DNA of 47,639 nucleotides from Rhodobacteraceae bacterium CG17_big_fil_post_rev_8_21_14_2_50_65_11 (lineage in GTDB: Bacteria; Pseudomonadota; Alphaproteobacteria; Rhodobacterales; Rhodobacteraceae): contig PFEX01000137.1 in assembly GCA_002783145.1 (NCBI GenBank), forward strand, positions 1 through 47,639, given 5' to 3'. Below, piece after piece: positions 9,869 to 18,321 of the stretch (its first letter is position 1; every line of letters begins with the position of its first letter). The notes beneath the pieces are model-generated. The model searched no databases, was not told where the DNA came from, and was given only the letters and a program-made list of their open reading frames with translations. A program made the translations under genes and the position numbers.

Positions 9869-10849
9869 GTGCACATCGCGCAGGCATCAGAGCCGATACC
9901 CGGCGCCGCATCCCGCCATGGCGGGATCGACGCAGCGCGGTTGCTGTTCGCCTGTCTCGTGGTGCTGGCCCATTGCGCGACCTTCCTTGCCATAAGCCCG
10001 GCGGTGCATTTCTACGTCAACAACGGCTTCGGCAGGGTGATCGTGCCGTTCTTCCTGCTGACCACGGGCTATTTCTTTGACCGGCAACTGGCCAGGGGGC
10101 TGGACCGCTGGCTGTGGCGTGTGGGGCGGGTCTATATCGGCTGGACCGTCGTCTTCCTGCCCTTCATCCTGTTCTACCAGGAGGTGACGCCTTTCCGGCT
10201 CGCCCTGACCTTGGGCTTCGGCTTTTTCCACCTGTGGTATCTGCCGGCGCTGATCGGCGGAATGGTCCTGTTGCATGCGGCGCGCAGGCTGCCGGATGCG
10301 GAGCTGCTGGCCTTGTCCGTTGGCCTGCTCGTCACCGGTGCCGCCGTTCAATACGCGGAAAACGCGCTGCTCGATTATGCCACCATGTCCAACCACTATG
10401 ACCTTTTGGTCGTGACCCGGAATTTCCTGTTCTACGGCTTTCCGTTCCTCGCGCTCGGGGCGTTGATCGGGCGCGGTGCGATCCTGTCGCGGACCTCGCC
10501 GCGCGGGCGCGCAGCGCTGGTGATCGTCGCGCTGTGCCTGATGGCGGCGGAGACCACCCTGCAATACCAGTCCTTTTCGCCGGAGGGGTTCTATGACCTG
10601 ACGCTGTCGGGCTTCATCCTGACGCCGGTCGTGTTCGTCTTCGTCCGCGATCTGCCGGTTTCCGCCTTGTGGGTCGATCCGCGCAAGCTGTCGATGGTGA
10701 TCTACCTCAGTCACCCGCTTTACCTGCTGCCGCTGCGGCTGTGGACGTCACTGGGACCGCTCGGTCTGACACTCGTCACGTTTGCGCTGACCCTCGCCTT
10801 CGCCCCGCTCTGGATGCGGGTGGGGCAAAGGCTGCGCATCCTGCCCTGA
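9869..10849 (+). CDS. Acyltransferase family 3 (OpgC/OafA-like) membrane protein
   Basis: Polytopic membrane O-acyltransferase-like protein; relatives transfer acetyl or succinyl groups to glycans, peptidoglycan or lipids. The 326-residue product has about ten hydrophobic segments. It opens with the family-typical GIDAARLLFACLVVLAHCA, resembling the R/H-containing TM1 motif of acyltransferase 3, and has FFLLTTGYFFDR in TM2. The ORF track starts at ATG 9791 with no ribosome-binding site. GTG at 9869 follows AAGGAAG and yields a short N-terminus before TM1, so it is preferred. It is divergent from mreB. Its last three sense codons and stop lie inside a 21-bp inverted repeat. The substrate is unknown; a cell-envelope glycan is a guess. 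Confidence 0.75.
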   Translation: MHIAQASEPIPGAASRHGGIDAARLLFACLVVLAHCATFLAISPAVHFYVNNGFGRVIVPFFLLTTGYFFDRQLARGLDRWLWRVGRVYIGWTVVFLPFILFYQEVTPFRLALTLGFGFFHLWYLPALIGGMVLLHAARRLPDAELLALSVGLLVTGAAVQYAENALLDYATMSNHYDLLVVTRNFLFYGFPFLALGALIGRGAILSRTSPRGRAALVIVALCLMAAETTLQYQSFSPEGFYDLTLSGFILTPVVFVFVRDLPVSALWVDPRKLSMVIYLSHPLYLLPLRLWTSLGPLGLTLVTFALTLAFAPLWMRVGQRLRILP

Positions 10850-10884
10850 CCGGCCGGCGCACGGCCGGCCGGTCAGGGCAGGAT
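10838..10884. terminator. 21-bp perfect inverted repeat, probable bidirectional terminator
   Basis: ATCCTGCCCTGACCGGCCGGC (10838-10858), loop GCACG, then its exact reverse complement (10864-10884). The left arm includes the acyltransferase stop codon (10847-10849). The element sits between that gene and the convergent leuA stop (10901). There is no U-tract, so termination or 3'-end protection is inferred from its position and extreme stability. Confidence 0.75.
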
Positions 10885-10900
10885 CGGGGTCAGATGCGGA

Positions 10901-12472
10901 TCAGCTCATATCCTTGTAGGACACTTCCGGCATGTCGCCGCCGGAGCCGAGCTTTTCGTGCCGCACGATCAGCCGGTTGAGCGCGTTGACATAGGCCTTG
11001 ACGCTGGCGACCACGGTGTCGGTATCGGCGGACTGGCCGGTGGTGATCTTGCCGTCCTCCTCGATGCGGACGGTCACCGTGGCTTGTGCATCCATGCCCT
11101 CGGTCACCGCGCTGACCTGGTAGAGTTGCAGCACCGCGTCGTTGGGGTAAAGCGCCTTCACGGCGTTGAAGGCGGCATCGACAGGCCCGTCGCCCTGCGC
11201 CGTGGCCTGCTTGTCGGCGTCGCCCACGCGCAGCATGATATCGGCCGATTGCGGCGCCTCGGTGCCGCAGATCACGCGCAGGAATTTCAGTTCCAGGTGA
11301 TCCTCGGTGCCGGCGGCGGCGGCATCCGTCACCAGCGCGATCAGGTCGTCGTCGAACACCTCCTTCTTGCGGTCGGCAAGCGCCTTGAACCGCACGAAGA
11401 GATCATTGAGCTGGTTGTCGATCATGTCGAAGCCGAGATCCTTCAGCTTCGCGCGCAACGCCGCGCGGCCTGAATGCTTGCCGAGTGGCAGCGAGGTTCC
11501 GGCCAGCCCGATATCCTCGGGGCGCATGATCTCGAACGTATCCGACGATTTCAGCATACCGTCCTGATGGATGCCGGATTCGTGGGCAAAGGCGTTCTTG
11601 CCGACGATGGCCTTGTTGGGCTGTACCACGAAGCCCGAGACTGTGCTGACCCGGCGCGAGATATGCATGATCCTGGTGCTGTCGATACCGGTCGTCCACG
11701 GCATGATGTCGTTGCGCGTCTTCAGCGCCATGACGACCTCTTCCAGCGCGGTGTTGCCGGCACGTTCGCCGAGACCGTTCACGGTGCATTCGATCTGCCG
11801 CGCGCCGCCGGCGACGGCCGCCAGCGCGTTCGCCGTCGCCATGCCAAGGTCATTGTGGCAGTGGGTGGCAAAGATCACGTCCTCGCCGCCGTCGCATTCC
11901 GCGATCAGGCGCCGGATCAGGTCGGCGGATTCCACGGGCGCAGTGTAACCTACGGTATCGGGGATGTTGATCGTGGTGGCACCGGCCTTGATGGCAATCT
12001 CGACCGTGCGCTTGAGGAAATCCCACTCCGTCCGCGTCGCGTCCATCGGCGACCATTGAACGTCGTCGCAGAGGTTGCGCGCGTGGGTCACGGTTTCATG
12101 AATGCGCTCGGCCATCTCGTCCATAGTCAGGTTCGGGATCGCGCGGTGCTGCGGCGAGGTGCCGATGAAGGTGTGGATGCGCGGGGAGTTGGCGTGCTTC
12201 ACCGCCTCCCAGCAGCGGTCGATATCCTTGGGGCGGGCGCGGGCGAGGCCGCAGATCGTGGCCGACTTGGCCAGCTTGGCGATCTCGGCCACGGCGTTGA
12301 AATCGCCTTCCGAGGCGATGGGAAAGCCGGCTTCGATGATGTCGACGCCCATCTCGTCAAGCAGGCTGGCAATCTCCAGCTTCTCGGAATGGCTCATCGT
12401 TGCGCCGGGGCTTTGTTCGCCGTCGCGCAAGGTCGTGTCGAAGATCAACACGCGGTCTTGGTCGGTGGTCAT
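10901..12472 (-). CDS. leuA: 2-isopropylmalate synthase
   Basis: First committed step of leucine synthesis: condenses 2-ketoisovalerate with acetyl-CoA. The 523-residue product has the TIM-barrel HMGL-like catalytic domain with DTTLRDGEQSPGATM (about residues 12-26) and the metal-binding HCHNDLGMA (about 205). A linker follows, then a C-terminal LeuA regulatory domain (about 390-515) that normally confers leucine feedback inhibition. The ORF opens upstream at 12556. The ATG at 12472 is preferred because AAGGA lies 8 nt before it and MTTDQDRVLIFDTTLRDGEQ is the typical N-terminus. A leucine-rich leader peptide precedes it, so it is likely controlled by attenuation. Confidence 0.96.
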   Translation of the reverse strand: MTTDQDRVLIFDTTLRDGEQSPGATMSHSEKLEIASLLDEMGVDIIEAGFPIASEGDFNAVAEIAKLAKSATICGLARARPKDIDRCWEAVKHANSPRIHTFIGTSPQHRAIPNLTMDEMAERIHETVTHARNLCDDVQWSPMDATRTEWDFLKRTVEIAIKAGATTINIPDTVGYTAPVESADLIRRLIAECDGGEDVIFATHCHNDLGMATANALAAVAGGARQIECTVNGLGERAGNTALEEVVMALKTRNDIMPWTTGIDSTRIMHISRRVSTVSGFVVQPNKAIVGKNAFAHESGIHQDGMLKSSDTFEIMRPEDIGLAGTSLPLGKHSGRAALRAKLKDLGFDMIDNQLNDLFVRFKALADRKKEVFDDDLIALVTDAAAAGTEDHLELKFLRVICGTEAPQSADIMLRVGDADKQATAQGDGPVDAAFNAVKALYPNDAVLQLYQVSAVTEGMDAQATVTVRIEEDGKITTGQSADTDTVVASVKAYVNALNRLIVRHEKLGSGGDMPEVSYKDMS

Positions 12473-12533
12473 GGGGTCTGTCCTTGGTCTTAGCCTGATG
12501 GTCTGTGTGGCGATCTCGGCGCTGGTTCCCCCC

Positions 12534-12561
12534 TGAGCGGTCGCGCCGAAAGGCACGCTCA
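12534..12561 (-). promoter_or_regulatory. Hairpin at the end of the leuA leader peptide (attenuator element)
   Basis: On the minus strand, TGAGC...GCTCA closes an inner CGTGCC/GGCGCG stem with loop TTTC and a 3-nt bulge. It starts at the TGA stop codon of the leader peptide. This is where an attenuator or anti-terminator stem is expected, because a ribosome stalled at the Leu codons would change its folding. No clear U-tract follows, so whether this is the terminator stem or a competitor is unresolved. Confidence 0.5.
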
Positions 12562-12645
12562 GAGGCGGCTAAGGAGAAGAGGCGCGCACAGGGCTAGACC
12601 GCCCTTGCGGGTGGTCAGGATCGGGATATGGCCGTGCGTCGTCAT
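12559..12645 (-). CDS. leuL: leu operon leader peptide (28 aa, leucine-rich)
   Basis: Too short for the ORF track. Translation: MTTHGHIPILTTRKGGLALCAPLLLSRL. Seven of 28 residues are Leu, six of them in the last 12, with a run of three. Several use CTA or CTT, codons that look scarce in this high-GC sequence and would be sensitive to charged tRNA-Leu. It ends 86 nt upstream of leuA, and its stop codon opens a hairpin. A leader peptide rich in the regulating amino acid is the established hallmark of ribosome-mediated attenuation. Its start context is weak. Confidence 0.75.
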   Translation of the reverse strand: MTTHGHIPILTTRKGGLALCAPLLLSRL

Positions 12646-12747
12646 GGCGGGGACTATGTCGCGCGTTCGGCGCGTTGAAAACCCCTTTTTTCGTGATTGC
12701 CCCGGTCGGGCTTTGACCAGAGCGCTGGCTGGGCTAGGTCATCGGCC

Positions 12748-13416
12748 ATGACCGAAGACAGAACACTCATCATTGGCGCCTCGGGCGGCATCGGGTCGGC
12801 CTTGACCGACGAATTGCGGGCGCGGGGCGAGGTCGTGGGCCTGTCGCGCAGCGCCGACGGGCTGGACCTGACCGACGAGGCCAGTATCGAGCGGGTGCTT
12901 GGCGCGTTGGAGAGCACGTTCGACCGCATCATCGTCACCACGGGGGGCTTGCAGATCGGCGAGGCCGGGCCGGAAAAGACCATCCGGGCGCTCGATCCGG
13001 CCAACATGGCGGCGCAGTTCGCCTTGAACGCCATCGGCCCGGCGCTGGTGCTGAAACACGCGCTGCCGCTGGTCCCGCGCGACCGGCGCAGCGTCGTGGC
13101 GGTGTTGTCGGCGCGGGTGGGCTCCATCGGTGACAACCATATCGGCGGCTGGATCAGCTACCGCGCGGCCAAGGCGGCGGTGAACCAGATCTTGCGCACC
13201 TCGTCCATCGAATACGGGCGGCTGCGCAAACAGGCGATCCTCGTTTCGCTGCACCCCGGCACCGTGCAGACCGACCTGACCGGCCCCTATCTCGGCCGAA
13301 ACAAATCGGTAACGCCGCAGGAGGCTGCAAGAAACCTTGTCCGGGTGATCGACGGACTGACGCCAGAGGATACGGGGCAGTTCTTCGACTGGGCCGGCAA
13401 GCCGGTGCCGTGGTGA
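12748..13416 (+). CDS. SDR-family NAD(P)-dependent oxidoreductase (C-factor/CsgA-like)
   Basis: Short-chain dehydrogenase/reductase, 222 residues. The Rossmann glycine motif is GASGGIGSALTDEL (about residues 9-22), and a catalytic Ser/Tyr/Lys set is supplied by SARVGSIG and SYRAAKAAVNQ (YxxxK, about 149-153). The C-terminus HPGTVQTDLTGPY resembles the CsgA/C-factor group of small SDRs. ATG 12748 is chosen over the track start at 12697 because the extension lacks homology-like features. The stop overlaps the start of the photolyase gene, so the two are translationally coupled. The substrate is unknown; the context hints at a light- or oxidative-stress role. Confidence 0.85.
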   Translation: MTEDRTLIIGASGGIGSALTDELRARGEVVGLSRSADGLDLTDEASIERVLGALESTFDRIIVTTGGLQIGEAGPEKTIRALDPANMAAQFALNAIGPALVLKHALPLVPRDRRSVVAVLSARVGSIGDNHIGGWISYRAAKAAVNQILRTSSIEYGRLRKQAILVSLHPGTVQTDLTGPYLGRNKSVTPQEAARNLVRVIDGLTPEDTGQFFDWAGKPVPW

Positions 13417-14942
13417 CCCCGCGCCTCGTTCTGGTGCTGGGCGACCAGGTCTCGGACAATGTCGCGGCGCTGAAAGCCGCCGACAAGGCGCGCGACGTAG
13501 TGGTGATGGCCGAGGTTGCGGCGGAAACCGATTACGTCCCGCATCATCCCAAGAAGATTGCGCTTCTCTTCGCCGCGATGCGAAAGTTCGCCGCCCATCT
13601 GGAAGGGAAAGGCTGGCGCGTGGCCTATACGCGGCTCGACGACCCGGACAATGCGGGCTCGATCGAGGCCGAGTTGCTGCGCCGCGCGCAGGAGTTCGGC
13701 GCGACGCAGGTACTGGCGACGGAACCGGGCGAATGGCGCCTGATCGCGGCGCTGCGCGATCATCCGCTGACGGTGCACCTGCTGGAGGATGACCGGTTCC
13801 TCTGTTCCCACGCCGCCTTCGAGGGCTGGGCCGAGGGGCGCAAGGCGCTGCGGATGGAGTATTTCTACCGCGAGATGCGGCGCAAGACCGGCGTTCTGAT
13901 GGACGGTGGCAACCCCGAAGGCGGCAAGTGGAATTTCGACCACGACAATCGCAAGGGGCCGCCGAAAGGTCTGGCCGGTCCGCCGCCGCCCCGGTTCGAC
14001 CCGGACGCGGTGACGGAGGAGGTTCTGACCCTCGTCGAGGCGCGCTTCGGCCACCATTTCGGCGCTCTGCGCCCGTTCTGGTTCGCCACCGACCCCGATC
14101 AGGCGGGGGCGGCGCTCGATCATTTCATCGCCCATGCGCTGCCAAATTTCGGCGACTATCAGGATGCGATGGTGTGTGGACAGGATTTCCTCTTTCACGC
14201 GGTGCTTTCGGCCTACATCAACGCCGGGCTGCTCGACCCGCTGGAGGCCTGCCGCCGGGCGGAGGCGGCCTATCGCGCCGGTACCGCGCCGCTCAACGCG
14301 GTCGAGGGGTTCGTCCGACAGATCATCGGCTGGCGCGAATTTGTGCGCGGGGTCTATTTCCACGAAGGGCCGGGCTATGCGCAGCGCAATACGCTTGGTC
14401 ACGACCGCAAGCTGCCGCCGGTCTACTGGGGCGGCGAGACGAAGATGCGCTGCATGTCCGAGGCCGTCGGCGTCACCCGGCGTGAGGCCTACGCGCACCA
14501 TATCCAGCGGCTGATGGTGACCGGCAATTTCGCGCTGCTGGCCGGGGTCGATCCGGGCGCGGTGCACGAATGGTACCTGTCGGTCTATGCCGATGCCTAT
14601 GAATGGGTGGAGGCGCCCAACACGGTGGGGATGAGCCAGTTCGCCGATGGCGGGGTGGTCGGGTCCAAACCCTATGTCTCATCGGGCAATTACCTTGCGA
14701 AGATGTCGGATTACTGCAAGACCTGCGCTTACGGCGTGAAGGTAAAGACCGGGCCGGATGCCTGCCCGTTCAACCTGCTTTACTGGGATTTTCTGACCCG
14801 CCACCGCGACCGCTTCGCGCAGAACCCGCGCATGGCGCAGATCTACCGGACATGGGACAGGATGGACGCGGCCAAGCGCGACACGATCCTGTCGGAGGCG
14901 TCGACCTTCCTTGACCGGCTGGACGCCGGCGCGCCGGTCTGA
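13410..14942 (+). CDS. Iron-sulfur bacterial cryptochrome/(6-4) photolyase (PhrB/CryB class)
   Basis: Member of the FeS-BCP/CryPro flavoproteins, which use FAD, a lumazine-type antenna and a [4Fe-4S] cluster for light-driven repair of (6-4) photoproducts or for signalling. The 510-residue product has the N-terminal antenna domain starting RLVLVLGDQVSDN and a helical FAD domain with GWREFVRGVYF and MVTGNFALLAGVDP. The four cluster cysteines are C348, C436, C439 and C452, the same spacing as those described for Agrobacterium PhrB (350, 438, 441, 454). The start is GTG (13410 or 13413), overlapping the SDR stop codon. Whether it repairs DNA or signals cannot be told from sequence. Confidence 0.93.
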   Translation: MVTPRLVLVLGDQVSDNVAALKAADKARDVVVMAEVAAETDYVPHHPKKIALLFAAMRKFAAHLEGKGWRVAYTRLDDPDNAGSIEAELLRRAQEFGATQVLATEPGEWRLIAALRDHPLTVHLLEDDRFLCSHAAFEGWAEGRKALRMEYFYREMRRKTGVLMDGGNPEGGKWNFDHDNRKGPPKGLAGPPPPRFDPDAVTEEVLTLVEARFGHHFGALRPFWFATDPDQAGAALDHFIAHALPNFGDYQDAMVCGQDFLFHAVLSAYINAGLLDPLEACRRAEAAYRAGTAPLNAVEGFVRQIIGWREFVRGVYFHEGPGYAQRNTLGHDRKLPPVYWGGETKMRCMSEAVGVTRREAYAHHIQRLMVTGNFALLAGVDPGAVHEWYLSVYADAYEWVEAPNTVGMSQFADGGVVGSKPYVSSGNYLAKMSDYCKTCAYGVKVKTGPDACPFNLLYWDFLTRHRDRFAQNPRMAQIYRTWDRMDAAKRDTILSEASTFLDRLDAGAPV

Positions 14943-16463
14943 TCACTCTCCGTTCTCGGCGGGGGCGTCCGGTGCGCCGGGCGTGTCCTCAGCCGGGACT
15001 TCTATCGCCTCGTCTTGCGCCGGTTCCCCGCTCGAGGTGGTCACCAACTGCCCCTCTTCCCACTGGCCCTGCACGATGCGCGCCTCGCGGTCCTCGGTTT
15101 CGGCGTAGGTCATGGTGCCTGCGCCCTGGCGGCTGCCGTTGACGAAGTCGCCCTGGTAGACATCGCCGTTGGCATAGGTCGCCCGGCCTTCGCCGTTGAT
15201 CTCGCCGTCTTCCCATTGCCCGGTATAGGTGAACCCGTCGGGCATGGTCAGCGTGCCGGTGCCCTCGCGCTGGCCCTCGACGAAGCCGCCCTCGTACGTC
15301 GTCCCATCGGCATAGGTTGCGATGCCCTGTCCATGGCGCAGACCGTCCTGCCAAGCGCCCTCGTAGCGGTAGCCATCTGTGAAGGTCATCACGCCCTGAC
15401 CGTGCTGGCGGGCGTTCTGGAACTGGCCCTCGTAGACCAGCCCGTTGGCATAGCGCGCGACACCGAAGCCCTGAATCACGCCCTCGACCCATTCGCCTTC
15501 ATAGGTCGATCCGTCCTCGTAGGTGATCGTGCCGCGGCCATGCGCAAGGTCGTTGCGGAACGTGCCCTCGTAGACCGATCCGTCGGGGTAGCTGACCCGG
15601 CCTTCGCCCTCGATCTCGCCGTCGATCCACTGACCGGTATAGACATAGCCATCGGCGCCGCGAAACTCGCCCTGTCCGTGGCGGCGGTCATTCTGGAACT
15701 GGCCTTCGTAGCGATCGCCATTGGCGTAGCGCACGATGCCGGTACCGTGGCGTTCGCCATTCACCAACTGGCCTTCGTAGACATCGCCGTTCGGCTGGGT
15801 CAGCGTGCCGGTGCCGTTGATCTCTCCGCCCTGCCACTGACCGTCATAGATGACACCGTCGGGCAGTTCCAACCGGCCCTGTCCCTGCCGCTCGCCATTC
15901 TCGAACTGGCCCACGTAGACCGCGCCATCGGGATAGGTGATCCGGCCCTGCCCATGTTTCAGCCCGTTTACCCACCGGCCTTCGTAGCGGTAGCCGTTGG
16001 GGCTGTCCATTGTGCCGGTTCCGTGGTGCAGCGCGTTGCGGAACCCGCCCTCGTAGCGCACCCCGTTGGCATAAAGCGCGATGCCCCGGCCATTGATGCG
16101 CCCTTCGGACCATTCGCCTTCATAGGTTGATCCATCGGCGAAGGTGATGGTGCCGAAGCCCTCGGGACGGCCTTCCGCGAAGCTGCCCTCGTAGACCGAG
16201 CCATCGGGAAAGACTGCGCGCCCCTGTCCAAGGATTTCGCCCTCGACCCATTCGCCGGTGTATTCGTAACCATTCGGCAGCCGGTAGGTGCCGGTGCCGT
16301 GCTGAACCCCGTTCCGGAAGGTGCCCTCATAGATCCCGCCGCCTTCATACTGGTGGATCTCGATCTCACCCTCGTCCTGCGCCCATGACGCAAGCGGCAG
16401 CATGACGGCCATGCCGGCCGCCACCAATATCCGAAGAAGCCTGCCCCGACCTGTCTGGCTCAC
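14943..16463 (-). CDS. Exported protein with 18 MORN repeats
   Basis: The 506-residue product consists of a Sec signal peptide (GRGRLLRILVAAGMAVMLPLASWAQ), a short acidic segment, 18 consecutive 23-residue MORN repeats (YEGxFxNGxxHGxG...) and a Pro/Glu-rich acidic tail. MORN repeats form elongated beta-hairpin rods, often linked to membranes or used as scaffolds. Here the protein should be periplasmic or secreted. Repeats alternate between F- and W-type (EGxF/EGxW), suggesting an ancestral 46-residue unit. The ORF track begins with a TTG at 16502. GTG at 16463 is preferred because GAGGGAG lies 7 nt upstream and it starts cleanly at the signal peptide. It is convergent with the photolyase. No molecular function can be assigned. 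Confidence 0.88.
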   Translation of the reverse strand: MSQTGRGRLLRILVAAGMAVMLPLASWAQDEGEIEIHQYEGGGIYEGTFRNGVQHGTGTYRLPNGYEYTGEWVEGEILGQGRAVFPDGSVYEGSFAEGRPEGFGTITFADGSTYEGEWSEGRINGRGIALYANGVRYEGGFRNALHHGTGTMDSPNGYRYEGRWVNGLKHGQGRITYPDGAVYVGQFENGERQGQGRLELPDGVIYDGQWQGGEINGTGTLTQPNGDVYEGQLVNGERHGTGIVRYANGDRYEGQFQNDRRHGQGEFRGADGYVYTGQWIDGEIEGEGRVSYPDGSVYEGTFRNDLAHGRGTITYEDGSTYEGEWVEGVIQGFGVARYANGLVYEGQFQNARQHGQGVMTFTDGYRYEGAWQDGLRHGQGIATYADGTTYEGGFVEGQREGTGTLTMPDGFTYTGQWEDGEINGEGRATYANGDVYQGDFVNGSRQGAGTMTYAETEDREARIVQGQWEEGQLVTTSSGEPAQDEAIEVPAEDTPGAPDAPAENGE

Positions 16464-16608
16464 CTGTCTGCTCCCTCGCAAGGTTTCCGTTACCCATCGC
16501 AAACCTAGTGGAGAGGGCGGGACCTCGCAATGTCTTTTGCCTGCGGGTGCTTGGCGGCGGGCGGCGATCTGCTAAAACGCACCCCGAAGCACCCCGGTGA
16601 GAGGCCCC

Positions 16609-18267
16609 ATGTCCGACAGATTCCGCGTCACGCTCGCACAACTCAACGCCACCGTTGGCGCGCTTGAGGCCAATGCCGCCAAGGCCCGCGACGCGTGGCA
16701 GGCGGCGAAGACCGCCGGCGCCGACCTTGTTGCCTTCCCGGAAATGTTCATCACCGGCTACCAGTTGCAGGATCTGGTGCGCAAACCGGCCTTCGCCGCC
16801 GACGTGTCCCGGGTGCTCGACCGGCTGGCCGAAGATTGCGCCGATGGCCCCGCCATTGCGATCGGGGGGCCATGGCAAGGCCCCGACAAGCCCTTCAACG
16901 CCTATTTCATCCTGGAGGGCGGCACCGTGCGGGCGCAGGTGCTGAAACACCACCTGCCAAATTACAACGTCTTCGACGAGAAACGCTATTACCACGCGGG
17001 CGGGATGCAGGGGCCGGTGCAGATCGGCCCGGTGCGCATCGGTTTTCCGATCTGCGAGGATTGCTGGTTCGAGGATGTCTGCGAGACGCTGGCCGAGACC
17101 GGCGCCGAGATTCTGCTTGTGCCCAACGGCTCGCCCTATCATCGGGGCAAGATGAACATCCGGCAGGCGATGACGGTGGCCCGCGTCGTCGAAACCGGGC
17201 TGCCGCTGGCCTATCTCAACCTGACAGGCGCGCAGGATGATCAGGTTTTCGACGGCGCCAGCTTCGTGCTGAACCCCGGCGGTGGTTTGGCGGTGCAGAT
17301 GCCGTTCATGGACGAAGCGCTGACCCATGTCGATTTCACCCGCACCGCCGACGGCTGGCGCGCCGAGGACGGCGAGAAGGCGTATCTGCCGGGTGAATGG
17401 GAGGCGGATTACCGCTGCATGGTCGAATCCGTGCGCGATTACCTGCGCAAGACCGGGTTTCGGAAGGTAGTGCTCGGCCTGTCGGGCGGGATCGACTCCG
17501 CCATCGTGGCGGTGATCGCCGCCGATGCGCTTGGGCCGGACAATGTCCGCTGCGTGATGCTGCCGTCGGAATACACCTCGCAAGGCTCGCTCGACGATGC
17601 GGCGGAGGTGGCGGGCGCGCTTGGCGCGCGGCTCGATACCGTGCCGATCGACGCCCCGCGCGCCGGGGTGAGCGCGGTGCTGGCCGATCTTTTCGCGGGA
17701 ACCGAGCCGGGCATCGCCGAGGAAAACATCCAGAGCCGCCTGCGCGGGCTGATCCTGATGGCGCTGTCCAACAAGTTCGGCGAAATGCTGCTGACGACCG
17801 GCAACAAGTCCGAGGTCGCCGTCGGCTACGCGACGATCTACGGCGACATGGCGGGCGGCTACAACCCGATCAAGGACCTCTACAAGACCCGCGTTTTCGA
17901 GACCTGCCGCTGGCGCAACGCCAATCACCGCTCGTGGATGCTGGCCCCGGCGGGCGAGGTCATCCCGCCCCGCGTCATCGACAAGCCGCCCACGGCCGAG
18001 TTGCGCGCGGACCAGAAGGACGCCGACAGCCTGCCGCCCTACGAGGTGCTGGACGTGATCCTGGAGATGCTGATCGACAAGGAAGCCTCGGTCGCCGACG
18101 TGGTGGCCATGGGCTATGAGCGCGAGACGGTGAAACAGGTGGAACACCTGCTCTACCTCTCGGAATACAAGCGCTTCCAGTCCGCGCCCGGCGCCCGGCT
18201 TACCGAACGGGCCTTCTGGCTCGACCGGCGTTACCCGATCGTCAACCGCTGGCGCGATCCGGGGTAG
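16609..18267 (+). CDS. nadE: Glutamine-dependent NAD+ synthetase
   Basis: Final step of NAD synthesis: amidates nicotinic acid adenine dinucleotide using glutamine-derived ammonia. The 552-residue protein fuses an N-terminal nitrilase-fold glutaminase (about 1-260) to a C-terminal synthetase domain. The glutaminase triad is visible in FPEMFITGY (Glu), LKHHLPNYNVFDEKRYY (Lys) and GFPICEDCWFEDV (Cys). The synthetase carries the PP-loop GLSGGIDSAIVAVIA (about residues 289-303) and TGNKSEVAVGYATIYGD. ATG 16609 is taken rather than 16597 because GAGAGG precedes it and MSDRFRVTLAQLNATVG is the normal N-terminus. Confidence 0.96.
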   Translation: MSDRFRVTLAQLNATVGALEANAAKARDAWQAAKTAGADLVAFPEMFITGYQLQDLVRKPAFAADVSRVLDRLAEDCADGPAIAIGGPWQGPDKPFNAYFILEGGTVRAQVLKHHLPNYNVFDEKRYYHAGGMQGPVQIGPVRIGFPICEDCWFEDVCETLAETGAEILLVPNGSPYHRGKMNIRQAMTVARVVETGLPLAYLNLTGAQDDQVFDGASFVLNPGGGLAVQMPFMDEALTHVDFTRTADGWRAEDGEKAYLPGEWEADYRCMVESVRDYLRKTGFRKVVLGLSGGIDSAIVAVIAADALGPDNVRCVMLPSEYTSQGSLDDAAEVAGALGARLDTVPIDAPRAGVSAVLADLFAGTEPGIAEENIQSRLRGLILMALSNKFGEMLLTTGNKSEVAVGYATIYGDMAGGYNPIKDLYKTRVFETCRWRNANHRSWMLAPAGEVIPPRVIDKPPTAELRADQKDADSLPPYEVLDVILEMLIDKEASVADVVAMGYERETVKQVEHLLYLSEYKRFQSAPGARLTERAFWLDRRYPIVNRWRDPG

Positions 18268-18321
18268 GGGCCGCTCTTCCGCGCCCCGGGGCGCGTCATC
18301 GCAACGGACGGCGCGGCGGCG

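Noticed and set aside
15015-16130. 371-aa plus-strand ORF
   Set aside because: Antisense to the MORN array; its periodic hydrophobic look comes from reading the repeats backwards.
16366-18147. 593-aa minus-strand ORF
   Set aside because: Lies antisense across nadE, which has all its catalytic motifs; GC-driven shadow.
18280-18295. CGCGCCCCGGGGCGCG palindrome between nadE and soxR as a terminator
   Set aside because: Perfect 16-bp palindrome but with no loop or U-tract; expected by chance in such GC-rich sequence.
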